Shown here in pieces: positions 15,717 to 23,030 of a stretch of DNA of 43,226 nt (position 1 is its first letter; each line of letters starts with the position of its first letter). Source of the DNA: an uncultured Sulfitobacter sp. (GTDB lineage: Bacteria > Pseudomonadota > Alphaproteobacteria > Rhodobacterales > Rhodobacteraceae); assembly GCA_937928635.1 (NCBI GenBank), contig CALFWM010000016.1, forward strand, positions 1 to 43,226, in the 5' to 3' direction. The notes below the pieces were generated by a model. The model was not told the origin of the DNA, did no database searches, and saw nothing but the letters and a program-made list of their open reading frames with translations. Position numbers and translations under genes: made by a program.

Positions 15717-17438
15717 TTACTGCCAGGATTTGATCAGCTCATCATAAGCGATCGTTTTGGGTGCTTCGTCCTCGTTCTCCAGCTTGGCATATGGGGCACC
15801 GGGCTGTGACAACCAGTGCTCCGCACTCATCTCGTCGTTCAGCTTTGGACCAAGGGCCCCCTGCACACCCGCCCGCTCAAGCCGCGACAGCACCTTTTCC
15901 TGATCGGCACAGAGCTGATCAAGCGCTTCTTGCGGTGTTTTTGCACCAGACATCGCATCGCCGATGTTCTGCCACCACAACTGTGCCAGTTTTGGATAGT
16001 CAGGCACATTTGTCCCTGTTGGGGACCACTGAACGCGCGCAGGGGAGCGGTAGAATTCGACCAGACCGCCCAGCTTGTCCGCACGGTCGGTAAAGTGCTG
16101 GCTGTCAATTGTGGATTCACGAATGAACGTCAAACCAACATCAGACTTTTTAAGGTCAACCGTTTTGGACACAACAAACTGCGCATAAAGCCACGCGGCC
16201 TGTGCACGATCCACGGGTGTGGATTCCATCAATGTCCAGGAACCCGCATCCTGATAGCCAATCTTCTGACCCTCTTTCCAGTACACACCGTGTGGAGAAG
16301 GCGCCATGCGCCACTTGGGCGTGCCATCTTCATTCATCACGGGCAGGCCTGGCTCCACTGTCGCCGCGGTAAAGGCGGTGTACCAGAACATCTGCTGTGC
16401 AACGTTGCCCTGCGCCGGGATTGGCCCCGCCTCAGAGAACGTCATGCCGGCTGCGGCGGGGGGCGAGTATTTTTCAAGCCAGTCGATCGCCTTGGTCACA
16501 GCATAGACAGCCGCGGGCGAGTTTGTCGCCCCCCCGCGCGCCACACAGGAGCCTGTTGGCTGAGAGTTTTCGTTAACACGAATGCCCCATTCATCCACCG
16601 GCAGGCCGTTTGGCTCCCCGGAGTCGCCCATGCCGGCCATGGACATCCACGCATCAGTGTACCGCCAGCCGAGAGATGGGTCTTTTTTGCCGTAATCCAT
16701 GTTGCCAAAGACTTCACCTTCAACGTCAAGATGGCTCAGGTCACGACCGGTAAAGAACTCCGCAATATCCTCATATGCAGACCAGTTGACCGGCACGCCA
16801 AGATCATACCCAAAGGCGGCCTTAAAGTCGGCTTTGTTTTTCTCGTCGTTGAACCAATCATACCGGAACCAGTACAGGTTCGCGAACTGCTGTGTGGGCA
16901 GCTGATAAAGTTTGCCATCAGGACCAGTGGTAAACGAGGTGCCGATGAAATCGTCCACATCCAGTGTGGGCAATGTGACGTCTTTGCCGTCGCCCGCCAT
17001 CCAGTCTGTCAGATTGCGCACTTGCTTGTAACGCCAGTGCGTCCCGATCAGGTCAGAGTCGTTGATGTAGGCGTCATAGATGTTTTCGCCCGACTGCATT
17101 TGCGTTTGCAGCTTTTCAACAACGTCTCCTTCACCGATCAGATCATGGGTGACCTTGATCCCCGTAATCGCCTCAAACGCGGGGGCGAGCACTTCACTTT
17201 CGTACTGGTGCGTTGCGATGGTTTCCGAGACGACCTTGATGTCCATGCCCACATAGGGTTTGGCCGCATCGACAAAGAACTGCATCTCGGCTTCCTGCTC
17301 TGCGCGGGACAGCGTGGAGAGATCACCGATTTCACCGTCAAGGAATGCCTTGGCGGCCTCCAGATCGGCAAAAGCAGGTGTGCTCAGCAGCCCAAGCGAC
17401 AGCACCAGTGCTGTACTTGAATTAAGCGATAATTTCAT
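15717..17438 (-). CDS. glpV: Glycerol ABC transporter substrate-binding protein GlpV
   Basis: A 573-residue periplasmic binding protein read from ATG 17438, which has GGGAGGAAAC upstream. Residues 1-24 form a signal peptide with an AFA cleavage site before DLEAAK. The rest is a large sugar-type (family 1-like) solute-binding protein, with AYINDSDLIGTHWRYKQ and LYQLPTQQFANLYWFRYDW in the first lobe. The size, the small DUF2160 gene directly upstream and the paired ATPases match the GlpSTPQUV glycerol uptake system known from Rhizobium, where GlpV binds glycerol outside the membrane. It is the last gene of the minus-strand operon and is followed by a terminator. A related polyol cannot be excluded as substrate. 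Confidence 0.85.
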   Translation of the reverse strand: MKLSLNSSTALVLSLGLLSTPAFADLEAAKAFLDGEIGDLSTLSRAEQEAEMQFFVDAAKPYVGMDIKVVSETIATHQYESEVLAPAFEAITGIKVTHDLIGEGDVVEKLQTQMQSGENIYDAYINDSDLIGTHWRYKQVRNLTDWMAGDGKDVTLPTLDVDDFIGTSFTTGPDGKLYQLPTQQFANLYWFRYDWFNDEKNKADFKAAFGYDLGVPVNWSAYEDIAEFFTGRDLSHLDVEGEVFGNMDYGKKDPSLGWRYTDAWMSMAGMGDSGEPNGLPVDEWGIRVNENSQPTGSCVARGGATNSPAAVYAVTKAIDWLEKYSPPAAAGMTFSEAGPIPAQGNVAQQMFWYTAFTAATVEPGLPVMNEDGTPKWRMAPSPHGVYWKEGQKIGYQDAGSWTLMESTPVDRAQAAWLYAQFVVSKTVDLKKSDVGLTFIRESTIDSQHFTDRADKLGGLVEFYRSPARVQWSPTGTNVPDYPKLAQLWWQNIGDAMSGAKTPQEALDQLCADQEKVLSRLERAGVQGALGPKLNDEMSAEHWLSQPGAPYAKLENEDEAPKTIAYDELIKSWQ

Positions 17439-17519
17439 TGTTTCCTCCCAGTTGTGGACTCGTCGTTTCCTGAGCCACCTCAAGGAACCGTTCATTCCTT
17501 GGGGCGGCGACCGTCTTGT

Positions 17520-17792
17520 CTACACCCAGCGAAACACCGCTGCGGCGTAGACAAGGCAGACTATCAATGCGAACGGTTGGTTCGCACCGACCACGCCCAG
17601 CCATGCCAGATTGATAAAGGCAGAACCGAGCAGGGTGATGAAGAGACGATCACCGCGTGTCGTCTCTATGCGTAAAACCCCTTTGCGGGGTGTTTCGGGA
17701 AATTTGATCGCCAACACCGTGAAGGTGATAAGGATTGTGGCAATCACGATAAAAAATATCGCGGTGGGCCAGGTCCATGCCATCCAGGCCAT
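17520..17792 (-). CDS. glpU: Small membrane protein GlpU (DUF2160)
   Basis: A 90-residue protein with two or three membrane helices (WTWPTAIFFIVIATILITFT, LLGSAFINLAWLGVVGA and IVCLVYAAAVFRWV) separated by a basic loop. This is the pattern of DUF2160 proteins, which occur between the permease and the binding-protein genes of glycerol transporters of the GlpSTPQUV type. Its molecular role is not established; it may assist the permease complex in the inner membrane. GAGGAGCG lies 6 nt before the ATG at 17792. The gene is normally next to glpQ, but here about 480 bp with an inserted nuclease gene separate them. Confidence 0.8.
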   Translation of the reverse strand: MAWMAWTWPTAIFFIVIATILITFTVLAIKFPETPRKGVLRIETTRGDRLFITLLGSAFINLAWLGVVGANQPFALIVCLVYAAAVFRWV

Positions 17793-17839
17793 TATGCGCT
17801 CCTCGGGTGATGTGACAAAATGCTGGCAACAGGCGCGGC

Positions 17840-17870
17840 GTCATCCTTAGGCCTGACCCAAGGATCTCTG
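17840..17870 (+). repeat. Left copy of palindromic inverted repeat
   Basis: It contains CCTTAGG-N5-CCCAAGG (stem with one mismatch) followed by ATCTCTG. It matches the reverse complement of 18208-18238 at about 26 of 31 positions, with GACCCAAGGATCTCTG as the best-conserved part (15 of 16). It lies 29 bp beyond the stop of the GIY-YIG gene. Confidence 0.8.
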
Positions 17871-17898
17871 GGTTTGGCCAAATGGGATACCTGCGTGG

Positions 17899-18189
17899 CT
17901 AATCCGCGGCGCAAACCCCTGCCCACAAGTCCAGCCATTGTGGATTGGTCTTTTCGATCAGCGCAATTTTCCAGTCCCGGCGCCAACGTTTGAGCGACTT
18001 TTCGTGCTGGATTGCCAATGCGGGTGCGTCGTGGGGCTCCACATAGACCAACTGCGTGAGATTGTAGCGGTTGGTAAACCCCGGAATCATGTGATTGCGA
18101 TGGGCAAAGGCGCGTGTCATCAGGTCGCTGGTACAGCCAATGTAAAGCGTGCCCCGTGGCTTGTTGGTCATGATGTAGACATGCATCAT
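17899..18189 (-). CDS. GIY-YIG family endonuclease (YhbQ/UPF0213-like)
   Basis: A 96-residue protein consisting of one GIY-YIG nuclease domain. HVYIMTNKPRGTLYIGCTSDL holds the two strands (VYI and LYIG) that name the family. RAFAHRNHMIPGFTNRYN carries the conserved Arg and His region, and LVYVEPHD followed by AIQHEKSLKRWRRDWKIALIEK supplies the metal-binding Glu helix. Two adjacent ATGs (18189, 18186) are possible starts; a TTG at 18237 would begin inside the flanking repeat and is rejected. No strong ribosome-binding site is visible. It interrupts the glpQ-glpU spacing and is flanked by inverted palindromes, so it is more likely a selfish or repeat-associated nuclease than part of glycerol uptake. 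DNA repair is the alternative role. Confidence 0.8.
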   Translation of the reverse strand: MMHVYIMTNKPRGTLYIGCTSDLMTRAFAHRNHMIPGFTNRYNLTQLVYVEPHDAPALAIQHEKSLKRWRRDWKIALIEKTNPQWLDLWAGVCAAD

Positions 18190-18207
18190 ATCTGTCGCGC
18201 CCGCTGT

Positions 18208-18238
18208 CAGAGAACCTTGGGTCAAGCCCAAGGACAAC
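18208..18238 (-). repeat. Right copy of palindromic inverted repeat
   Basis: It contains the near-perfect palindrome CCTTGGG-N5-CCCAAGG in either reading direction, flanked by CAGAGAA. It is the inverted partner of 17840-17870 and lies about 20 bp upstream of the GIY-YIG start. Confidence 0.8.
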
Positions 18239-18276
18239 GTTGGCGCGCTTTGGTAAACCTGTGGTTAACACTCCCA

Positions 18277-19140
18277 TCACACCCTCCCCAGGGCAAAGCC
18301 CTTGGCAATGTAGTTGCGCACAAAGTAGATGACCAAGGCCCCCGGTACCACGGTCAGCACACCCGCCGCCGCCAAAACGCCCCAATCAATGCCCGCCGCC
18401 CCCTGGGTGCGGGTCATGATGGCCGCGATGGGTTTTGCATCCACCGTGGTCAATGTGCGGCTCAGCAGCAGTTCAACCCAGGAGAACATGAAACAAAAGA
18501 ACGCCGCGACCCCGATGCCGGAGGCGATCAGCGGGGTGAAGATTTTGACAAAGAACCGGCCAAAGGAATAGCCGTCGATATAGGCCGTCTCGTCAATCTC
18601 CTTTGGCACACCGCGCATGAACCCTTCCAAAATCCACACGGCAAGCGGCACGTTAAACAGGCAATGCGCCAGGGCCACCGCGATATGGGTGTCAAATAGG
18701 CCTACGGAGGAATAAAGCTGAAAGAACGGCAGGGCAAAAACCGCAGGGGGTGCCATCCGGTTGGTCAGCAGCCAGAAGAACAGATGCTTGTCCCCCATGA
18801 AGTGATAGCGGCTAAATGCATAGGCCGCCGGCAGGGCCACGGCGAGGCTGATCACCGTATTCATCACCACGTAGATCAGTGAATTCACATAACCCATGTA
18901 CCAGGCCGGGTCCGACAGGATGGTCGCGTAGTTCGCAAAGGTCAGGTTGCGGGGAAACAGCGTAAATTCATTCAGGATTTCGGTGTTGGTCTTCAGGCTC
19001 ATGTTCAGCAGCCAATAGAGCGGCAGCATCAAAAAGAGCAGATACAGCGTGATCACCACGACGGAGCCTTTGATCCGAAAGCGGCTGGTCGGCGTGCTGA
19101 CAATCGCGGTGGTTGCGGGGGCTGTTGTTACATCGCTCAT
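18277..19140 (-). CDS. glpQ: Glycerol ABC transporter permease GlpQ
   Basis: A 287-residue inner-membrane permease with six predicted helices and a short hydrophilic N-terminus. Residues 181-194 (EIDETAYIDGYSFG) are the EAA loop that contacts the ATPase subunits. The fold belongs to the MalG-like carbohydrate permeases. It follows glpP with a 4-bp gap and pairs with it as the second half of the channel. In related operons the next gene is glpU; here an inserted nuclease unit lies between them, which may lower expression of glpU and glpV unless transcription reads through. Assignment to glycerol rests on the operon's gene content. Confidence 0.85.
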   Translation of the reverse strand: MSDVTTAPATTAIVSTPTSRFRIKGSVVVITLYLLFLMLPLYWLLNMSLKTNTEILNEFTLFPRNLTFANYATILSDPAWYMGYVNSLIYVVMNTVISLAVALPAAYAFSRYHFMGDKHLFFWLLTNRMAPPAVFALPFFQLYSSVGLFDTHIAVALAHCLFNVPLAVWILEGFMRGVPKEIDETAYIDGYSFGRFFVKIFTPLIASGIGVAAFFCFMFSWVELLLSRTLTTVDAKPIAAIMTRTQGAAGIDWGVLAAAGVLTVVPGALVIYFVRNYIAKGFALGRV

Positions 19141-19144
19141 CGCG

Positions 19145-20014
19145 TCACGCCCCCTTGTTGTCCAGGTTTGACATGACGGTGTAAAACACCCATGAGATCA
19201 GCAGGATCACCAGATAATACATGATCGAGAACGCCGCTGCCGGGCCAAGATCAAACTGCCCCAGCGCCATTTTGACCAGATCAATCGACAAGAGCGTGGT
19301 GGAATTACCCGGCCCCCCGCCCGTCACCACAAAGGGTTCTGTGTAGATCATAAAACTGTCCATGAACCGCAGCAGAATGGCGATCATCAGCACACCCATC
19401 ATCTTGGGCAATTCAATGTAGCGAAAGATCGCCCAGCGGCTGGCCTGATCAATTTTGGCCGCCTGATAATAGGCGTCCGGGATGGATTTGAGCCCGGCAA
19501 AGGCCAGCAGTGCCACCAGTGAGGTCCAGTGCCAGACATCCATCACGATGATGGTCGCCCAGGCCGCAAAACTGTTTTGCGTGTAGTTGTAGGAAATGCC
19601 CAGCGCATCCAGTGTATAGCCCAACAGGCCAATATCCACACGGCCAAAAATCTGCCAAATGGTGCCCACCACGTTCCATGGGATCAGCAGGGGCAGCGAC
19701 ATCATCACCAGACAAAAGCTGGACCAAAATCCGCTTTTGGGCATGTTGAGCGCCACAAATATCCCAAGCGGAATCTGGATGGTCAGGATGATTGCGGAAA
19801 ACATGATCTGGCGCCCCAGCGCATCCCACATCCGGTCAGAACCGAGCATTTCCTCGAACCACTCAAGGCCCACCCAGAAAAACTCATTTTTGCCAAAGGT
19901 GTCCTGCACCGAATAGTTCACAACGGTCATCAACGGGATCACTGCCGAAAACGCCACCAACAGCAAAACCGGCAGGATCAGAAACCACGCCTTTTGATTG
20001 ACTGTCTTTTCCAT
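19145..20014 (-). CDS. glpP: Glycerol ABC transporter permease GlpP
   Basis: A 289-residue inner-membrane protein of the MalF/UgpA-like carbohydrate permease type. It has six predicted helices, beginning at WFLILPVLLLVAFSAVIPLM after a short basic N-terminus. An EAA-type loop (YYQAAKIDQASRW) sits near residue 200. The ATG at 20014 overlaps the glpT stop by one base (TGATG), so I take it as the start; the longer frame to 20041 would overlap glpT. It forms the channel with GlpQ. The order ATPases, permeases, small protein, binding protein matches the known glycerol importer. Confidence 0.85.
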   Translation of the reverse strand: MEKTVNQKAWFLILPVLLLVAFSAVIPLMTVVNYSVQDTFGKNEFFWVGLEWFEEMLGSDRMWDALGRQIMFSAIILTIQIPLGIFVALNMPKSGFWSSFCLVMMSLPLLIPWNVVGTIWQIFGRVDIGLLGYTLDALGISYNYTQNSFAAWATIIVMDVWHWTSLVALLAFAGLKSIPDAYYQAAKIDQASRWAIFRYIELPKMMGVLMIAILLRFMDSFMIYTEPFVVTGGGPGNSTTLLSIDLVKMALGQFDLGPAAAFSIMYYLVILLISWVFYTVMSNLDNKGA

Positions 20015-21090
20015 CAGGCGGCCTCCCCCTGCGTGAGCCAATCATCGACATAGACATTCACGTGCGCCGGGTCGAAGCTGATCCGGGTCATATCCGGGGA
20101 TATTTCCTGGCCCTCGCCCGCAACGACGTTGATGTCATTCCCAAAAAGCGCGGCGCGCACAATCTTGTGGCGGCCCACATCCTCCACCCGGCGCACAGTG
20201 ACAGGCAGTCCTTCACCAGCGGTCAACATCACAAATTCGGGGCGCACGCCAATCTCTACTTTGCCTGTCAGCGACGCATATCCACGGGGCAACGTCAGAC
20301 TGGCACCATGCACATTGGCCAAGTTGCCAGAGACCTCAGCAGGGATGACATTCATGCCTGGCGAGCCGATGAAATAGCCAACAAAGGTATGTTCGGGCCG
20401 TTCAAAAAGTTCTTGCGGCGTGCCGATCTGCACAACGCGACCATCGTACATGACGACCACCTTATCGGCAAAGGTCAGCGCCTCTGTCTGGTCGTGGGTT
20501 ACGTAGATCATCGTGTGGCCAAACTCATGGTGCAGCGATTTGAGCTGGGTGCGCAATTCCCATTTCATGTGGGGGTCAATCACGGTCAAAGGCTCGTCAA
20601 ACAACAGCGCATTCACATCTTCGCGCACCATCCCCCGCCCCAGCGAGATCTTTTGCTTGGCATCGGCGGTCAGGCCACGCGCGCGTTTGTCCAGCATCGC
20701 CTCCATGCCGATCATCTGGCCAATCTGCTGCACGCGTTGCTTGATATAGCTTGGGTCCGCACCCCGGTTCTTAAGCGGAAACGCCAGATTGTCGCGCACG
20801 GTCATCGTGTCGTAGACCACCGGAAACTGAAACACCTGGGCAATGTTGCGATCTGCCGTGGTGGCGTGTGTGACATCATGATCGTCAAATAAAATGCGGC
20901 CCTGTGAGGGGTGCAACAGGCCCGAGATGATGTTGAGCAATGTCGATTTTCCACACCCCGAGGAGCCCAGCAGCGCATAGGCCTCCCCATCCGCCCAATC
21001 GTGGTTCAACTCTTTGAGCGCAAAGTCATCCTCACTTTTGGGATTGGGGTAATAGGCATGCGCCAGATTATCGAGTGTGATTTTCGCCAT
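20014..21090 (-). CDS. glpT: Glycerol ABC transporter ATPase GlpT (degenerate signature)
   Basis: A 358-residue ABC ATPase with a C-terminal TOBE-like regulatory domain. Walker A is GSSGCGKST near residue 43, Walker B is ALLFDEP and the H-loop is YVTHDQTEAL, all intact. The signature motif, normally LSGGQ, reads LTADAKQKISLGRG, and the D-loop after Walker B is LTVIDPH instead of SALD. So the nucleotide-binding half that this subunit offers in cis is normal, but the signature it offers to its partner is degenerate. It is 11 bp after glpS and overlaps glpP by one base. Partner subunit: GlpS. In the known system both ATPases are required for uptake. Confidence 0.85.
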   Translation of the reverse strand: MAKITLDNLAHAYYPNPKSEDDFALKELNHDWADGEAYALLGSSGCGKSTLLNIISGLLHPSQGRILFDDHDVTHATTADRNIAQVFQFPVVYDTMTVRDNLAFPLKNRGADPSYIKQRVQQIGQMIGMEAMLDKRARGLTADAKQKISLGRGMVREDVNALLFDEPLTVIDPHMKWELRTQLKSLHHEFGHTMIYVTHDQTEALTFADKVVVMYDGRVVQIGTPQELFERPEHTFVGYFIGSPGMNVIPAEVSGNLANVHGASLTLPRGYASLTGKVEIGVRPEFVMLTAGEGLPVTVRRVEDVGRHKIVRAALFGNDINVVAGEGQEISPDMTRISFDPAHVNVYVDDWLTQGEAA

Positions 21091-21101
21091 CCGCTCTCTC
21101 C

Positions 21102-22190
21102 CTATGCCGCAAGCGCGTAAGACGCCGGCGCAACGAGGTCGCCTGATTCATCGAAAATATAAACATGGCTCGGATCAATAAAAACCTGCAAGGGGCCCCC
21201 CAATTCAAGGTTATGAATACCATGGATCAATCCAACCCATTTTTCACCGTCATGGTCCAGATGCACAAAGGTCTCAGAACCGGTCAGTTCCGTAACAACA
21301 AGCGTGGTGTCAAACCCCATTACCCCATCGACATGTGACGTGATTTCGACATGGTTCGGTCGAAAGCCCGCGATATACCGGCCATCCGCCAGGTTTGCCA
21401 TCAGGCCTGTGGCAACGGTTTTTTGCCCGGTGCCAAAGGTGATTTCCGCACCGGTCTTGCTAACGTTCAGAAAGTTCATGGGCGGGTCGCTGAAGACCCG
21501 CGCGGTGATGGCATCCACGGGCTGGCGGTAGACGGTCGGCGTCAGATCAAACTGTCGCACGCGCCCCTCCCACAGGGCGGCGGTATGGCCGCCCAGCAAC
21601 AGCGCCTCTTCCGGCTCCGTTGTGGCGTAGACAAATATCGAGCCTGCTTCTTCAAAAATTTTGGGGATTTCGACACGCAATTCTTCGCGCAATTTATAAT
21701 CGAGGTTCGCCAGGGGTTCATCCAGCAGCACCAGCCCCGCGTCCTTGACCAATGCCCGCGCAAGGGCACAGCGCTGTTGCTGGCCCCCCGACAGTTCCAG
21801 CGGTTTGCGGTGCAGCATTGGGGTCAGCTGCATCAAGTCGGCGGATTTTTGAACGGCTGTGTCAATCTCAGCTGCGGATTTTCCCATGAGCTTGAGCGGC
21901 GAGGCAATGTTTTCGTATACCGTCATCGACGGGTAGTTGATGAATTGTTGATACACCATCGCCACCTGCCGGTCCTGCACCCGCATGCCGGTCACATCGC
22001 GCCCGTGCCAATGGATCGTGCCCTCATTTGGCACATCCAGCCCCGCCATCAGGCGCATCAGGGAGGTTTTGCCAGACAATGTAGGGCCAAGCAGGACGTT
22101 CATCGTGCCCTTTTCTAGCGTCAAATCAGTGGGATAGATGTGCGCAACCCCTTCAACGGATTTTGAAACACCTCTTAATTCTAGCGTCAT
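21102..22190 (-). CDS. glpS: Glycerol ABC transporter ATPase GlpS (H-loop changed)
   Basis: A 362-residue ABC ATPase read from ATG 22190; GTG at 22196 is an alternative. Walker A is GPTLSGKTS near residue 36, the signature is a canonical LSGGQQQR, and Walker B is LVLLDEPLANLD. The H-loop, VYVTHD in most relatives, reads VYATTEPEEAL, so the catalytic histidine is replaced. The C-terminus has a TOBE-like domain. Together with GlpT this gives one composite ATP site that is canonical (GlpT Walker motifs plus GlpS signature) and one that lacks both a normal signature and an H-loop His. It follows the glpD remnant, whose stop is only 10 bp upstream, so it was the second gene of the ancestral operon. 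Confidence 0.85.
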   Translation of the reverse strand: MTLELRGVSKSVEGVAHIYPTDLTLEKGTMNVLLGPTLSGKTSLMRLMAGLDVPNEGTIHWHGRDVTGMRVQDRQVAMVYQQFINYPSMTVYENIASPLKLMGKSAAEIDTAVQKSADLMQLTPMLHRKPLELSGGQQQRCALARALVKDAGLVLLDEPLANLDYKLREELRVEIPKIFEEAGSIFVYATTEPEEALLLGGHTAALWEGRVRQFDLTPTVYRQPVDAITARVFSDPPMNFLNVSKTGAEITFGTGQKTVATGLMANLADGRYIAGFRPNHVEITSHVDGVMGFDTTLVVTELTGSETFVHLDHDGEKWVGLIHGIHNLELGGPLQVFIDPSHVYIFDESGDLVAPASYALAA

Positions 22191-22199
22191 TCCCACCCC

Positions 22200-22990
22200 C
22201 TATTCGGCTGCTGCGCTGCGGTTTGCACTGCGCCGGTCGTTGATCCACTGGTCCAATACGCTGATCTGTTCCGGGCTCATACGCAGGCCCAGTTTGCTGC
22301 GCCGCCACACCAGATCATCGGCCGAACACACGTATTTGTTGTCCATTTACCATTGCACTTCAACCTGCCACAGGTCAGCGCCAAAGTCTCGGCCAGGACT
22401 CATTTTATCTTTTGCGTGGTTCAGAACTGCTGCCACTTCGCGCCCATAGGCCCGCATCAGCCACGGCCCAACAGATTGATAGCAAACGAAAACCCTGTTT
22501 GGCCTGCGCCATCAGCGCATCCATACCATCGAGCGTAACCCCCCCCGGACAGGGCAACGCCGGCGGTCAAGGGCCAGGCCGACACGAGCAATGTCTTTGC
22601 AATCTCAGCCATCGCGCTTTCCGCGCGGCGGCGATAGGTGGTGATTTTGCTCCCAAACACGTTCAGCGAAGGCACGCCGTGCGTGGTGTCGAACTGGAGC
22701 ACATCATCGCGTGTCGCCGCAGCGGCAGAGCTTGCCCCGTTATCATAGAGCGGGCGCACGCCAGAATAGCTCCAAACCACGTCCGCAGCCGTGATCGGCT
22801 GTGCAAGGTAACCGTTTATAAACGCGATCAGATGGTTCCGATCCTGCGGCGTACACGCTGGCTTGATTGAAGGTGTCTTATGGTCCTGATCCGCTGTGCC
22901 GCAGGTCTACAAAACGCAAAGGTCGCGATTATGGGGATGCACCAAAAAAGAGAGCGCGCCACATGCGCCTGAACATATCGCAGCCCACGG
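22200..22990 (-). pseudogene. glpD: glpD (glycerol-3-phosphate dehydrogenase) pseudogene
   Basis: The minus strand encodes the C-terminal half of an FAD-dependent glycerol-3-phosphate dehydrogenase in several frames. Recognisable pieces are HKTPSIKPACTPQDRNHL, VWSYSGVRPLYDNGASSA, LNVFGSKITTYRRRAESA, PGRDFGADLWQVEVQW, and the tail ADDLVWRRSKLGLRMSPEQ with VLDQWINDRRSANRSAAAE. A TAA interrupts between VQW and MDNKY (near 22348), where a Leu codon is expected. A TAG lies near 22910, and the frame changes near 22480-22500. The N-terminal FAD-binding half is absent; a GGDEF-EAL gene begins the next segment. The order glpD-glpS fits the ancestral operon. The enzyme cannot be made, so another copy or route must oxidise glycerol phosphate if glycerol is used. 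Confidence 0.88.
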
Positions 22991-23030
22991 ACGGCTGTAT
23001 GACTGTCCAGCGTGCAGGGATCATCGGTCC

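Larger units (their letters stand above)
17840..18238. mobile_element. Putative palindrome-flanked GIY-YIG element in the glp operon
   Basis: A GIY-YIG nuclease gene is bracketed by two inverted copies of a ~31-bp repeat (17840-17870 and 18208-18238, about 26 of 31 matching). The unit fills the space between glpQ and glpU, genes that are otherwise tightly packed. This layout recalls REP palindromes mobilised by a single-domain nuclease. No target-site duplication is evident, and mobility is an inference. Confidence 0.5.

Noticed and set aside
15816..17420. Plus-strand open frame of 534 codons opposite glpV
   Set aside because: Antisense shadow of a gene with a clear signal peptide and family. 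No ribosome-binding site, and Cys/His/Arg-rich composition.
20014..21090. GlpT considered a pseudogene because of its unusual signature motif
   Set aside because: The frame is intact, Walker A, Walker B and H-loop are normal, and gene overlaps are preserved, so a specialised subunit is more likely.
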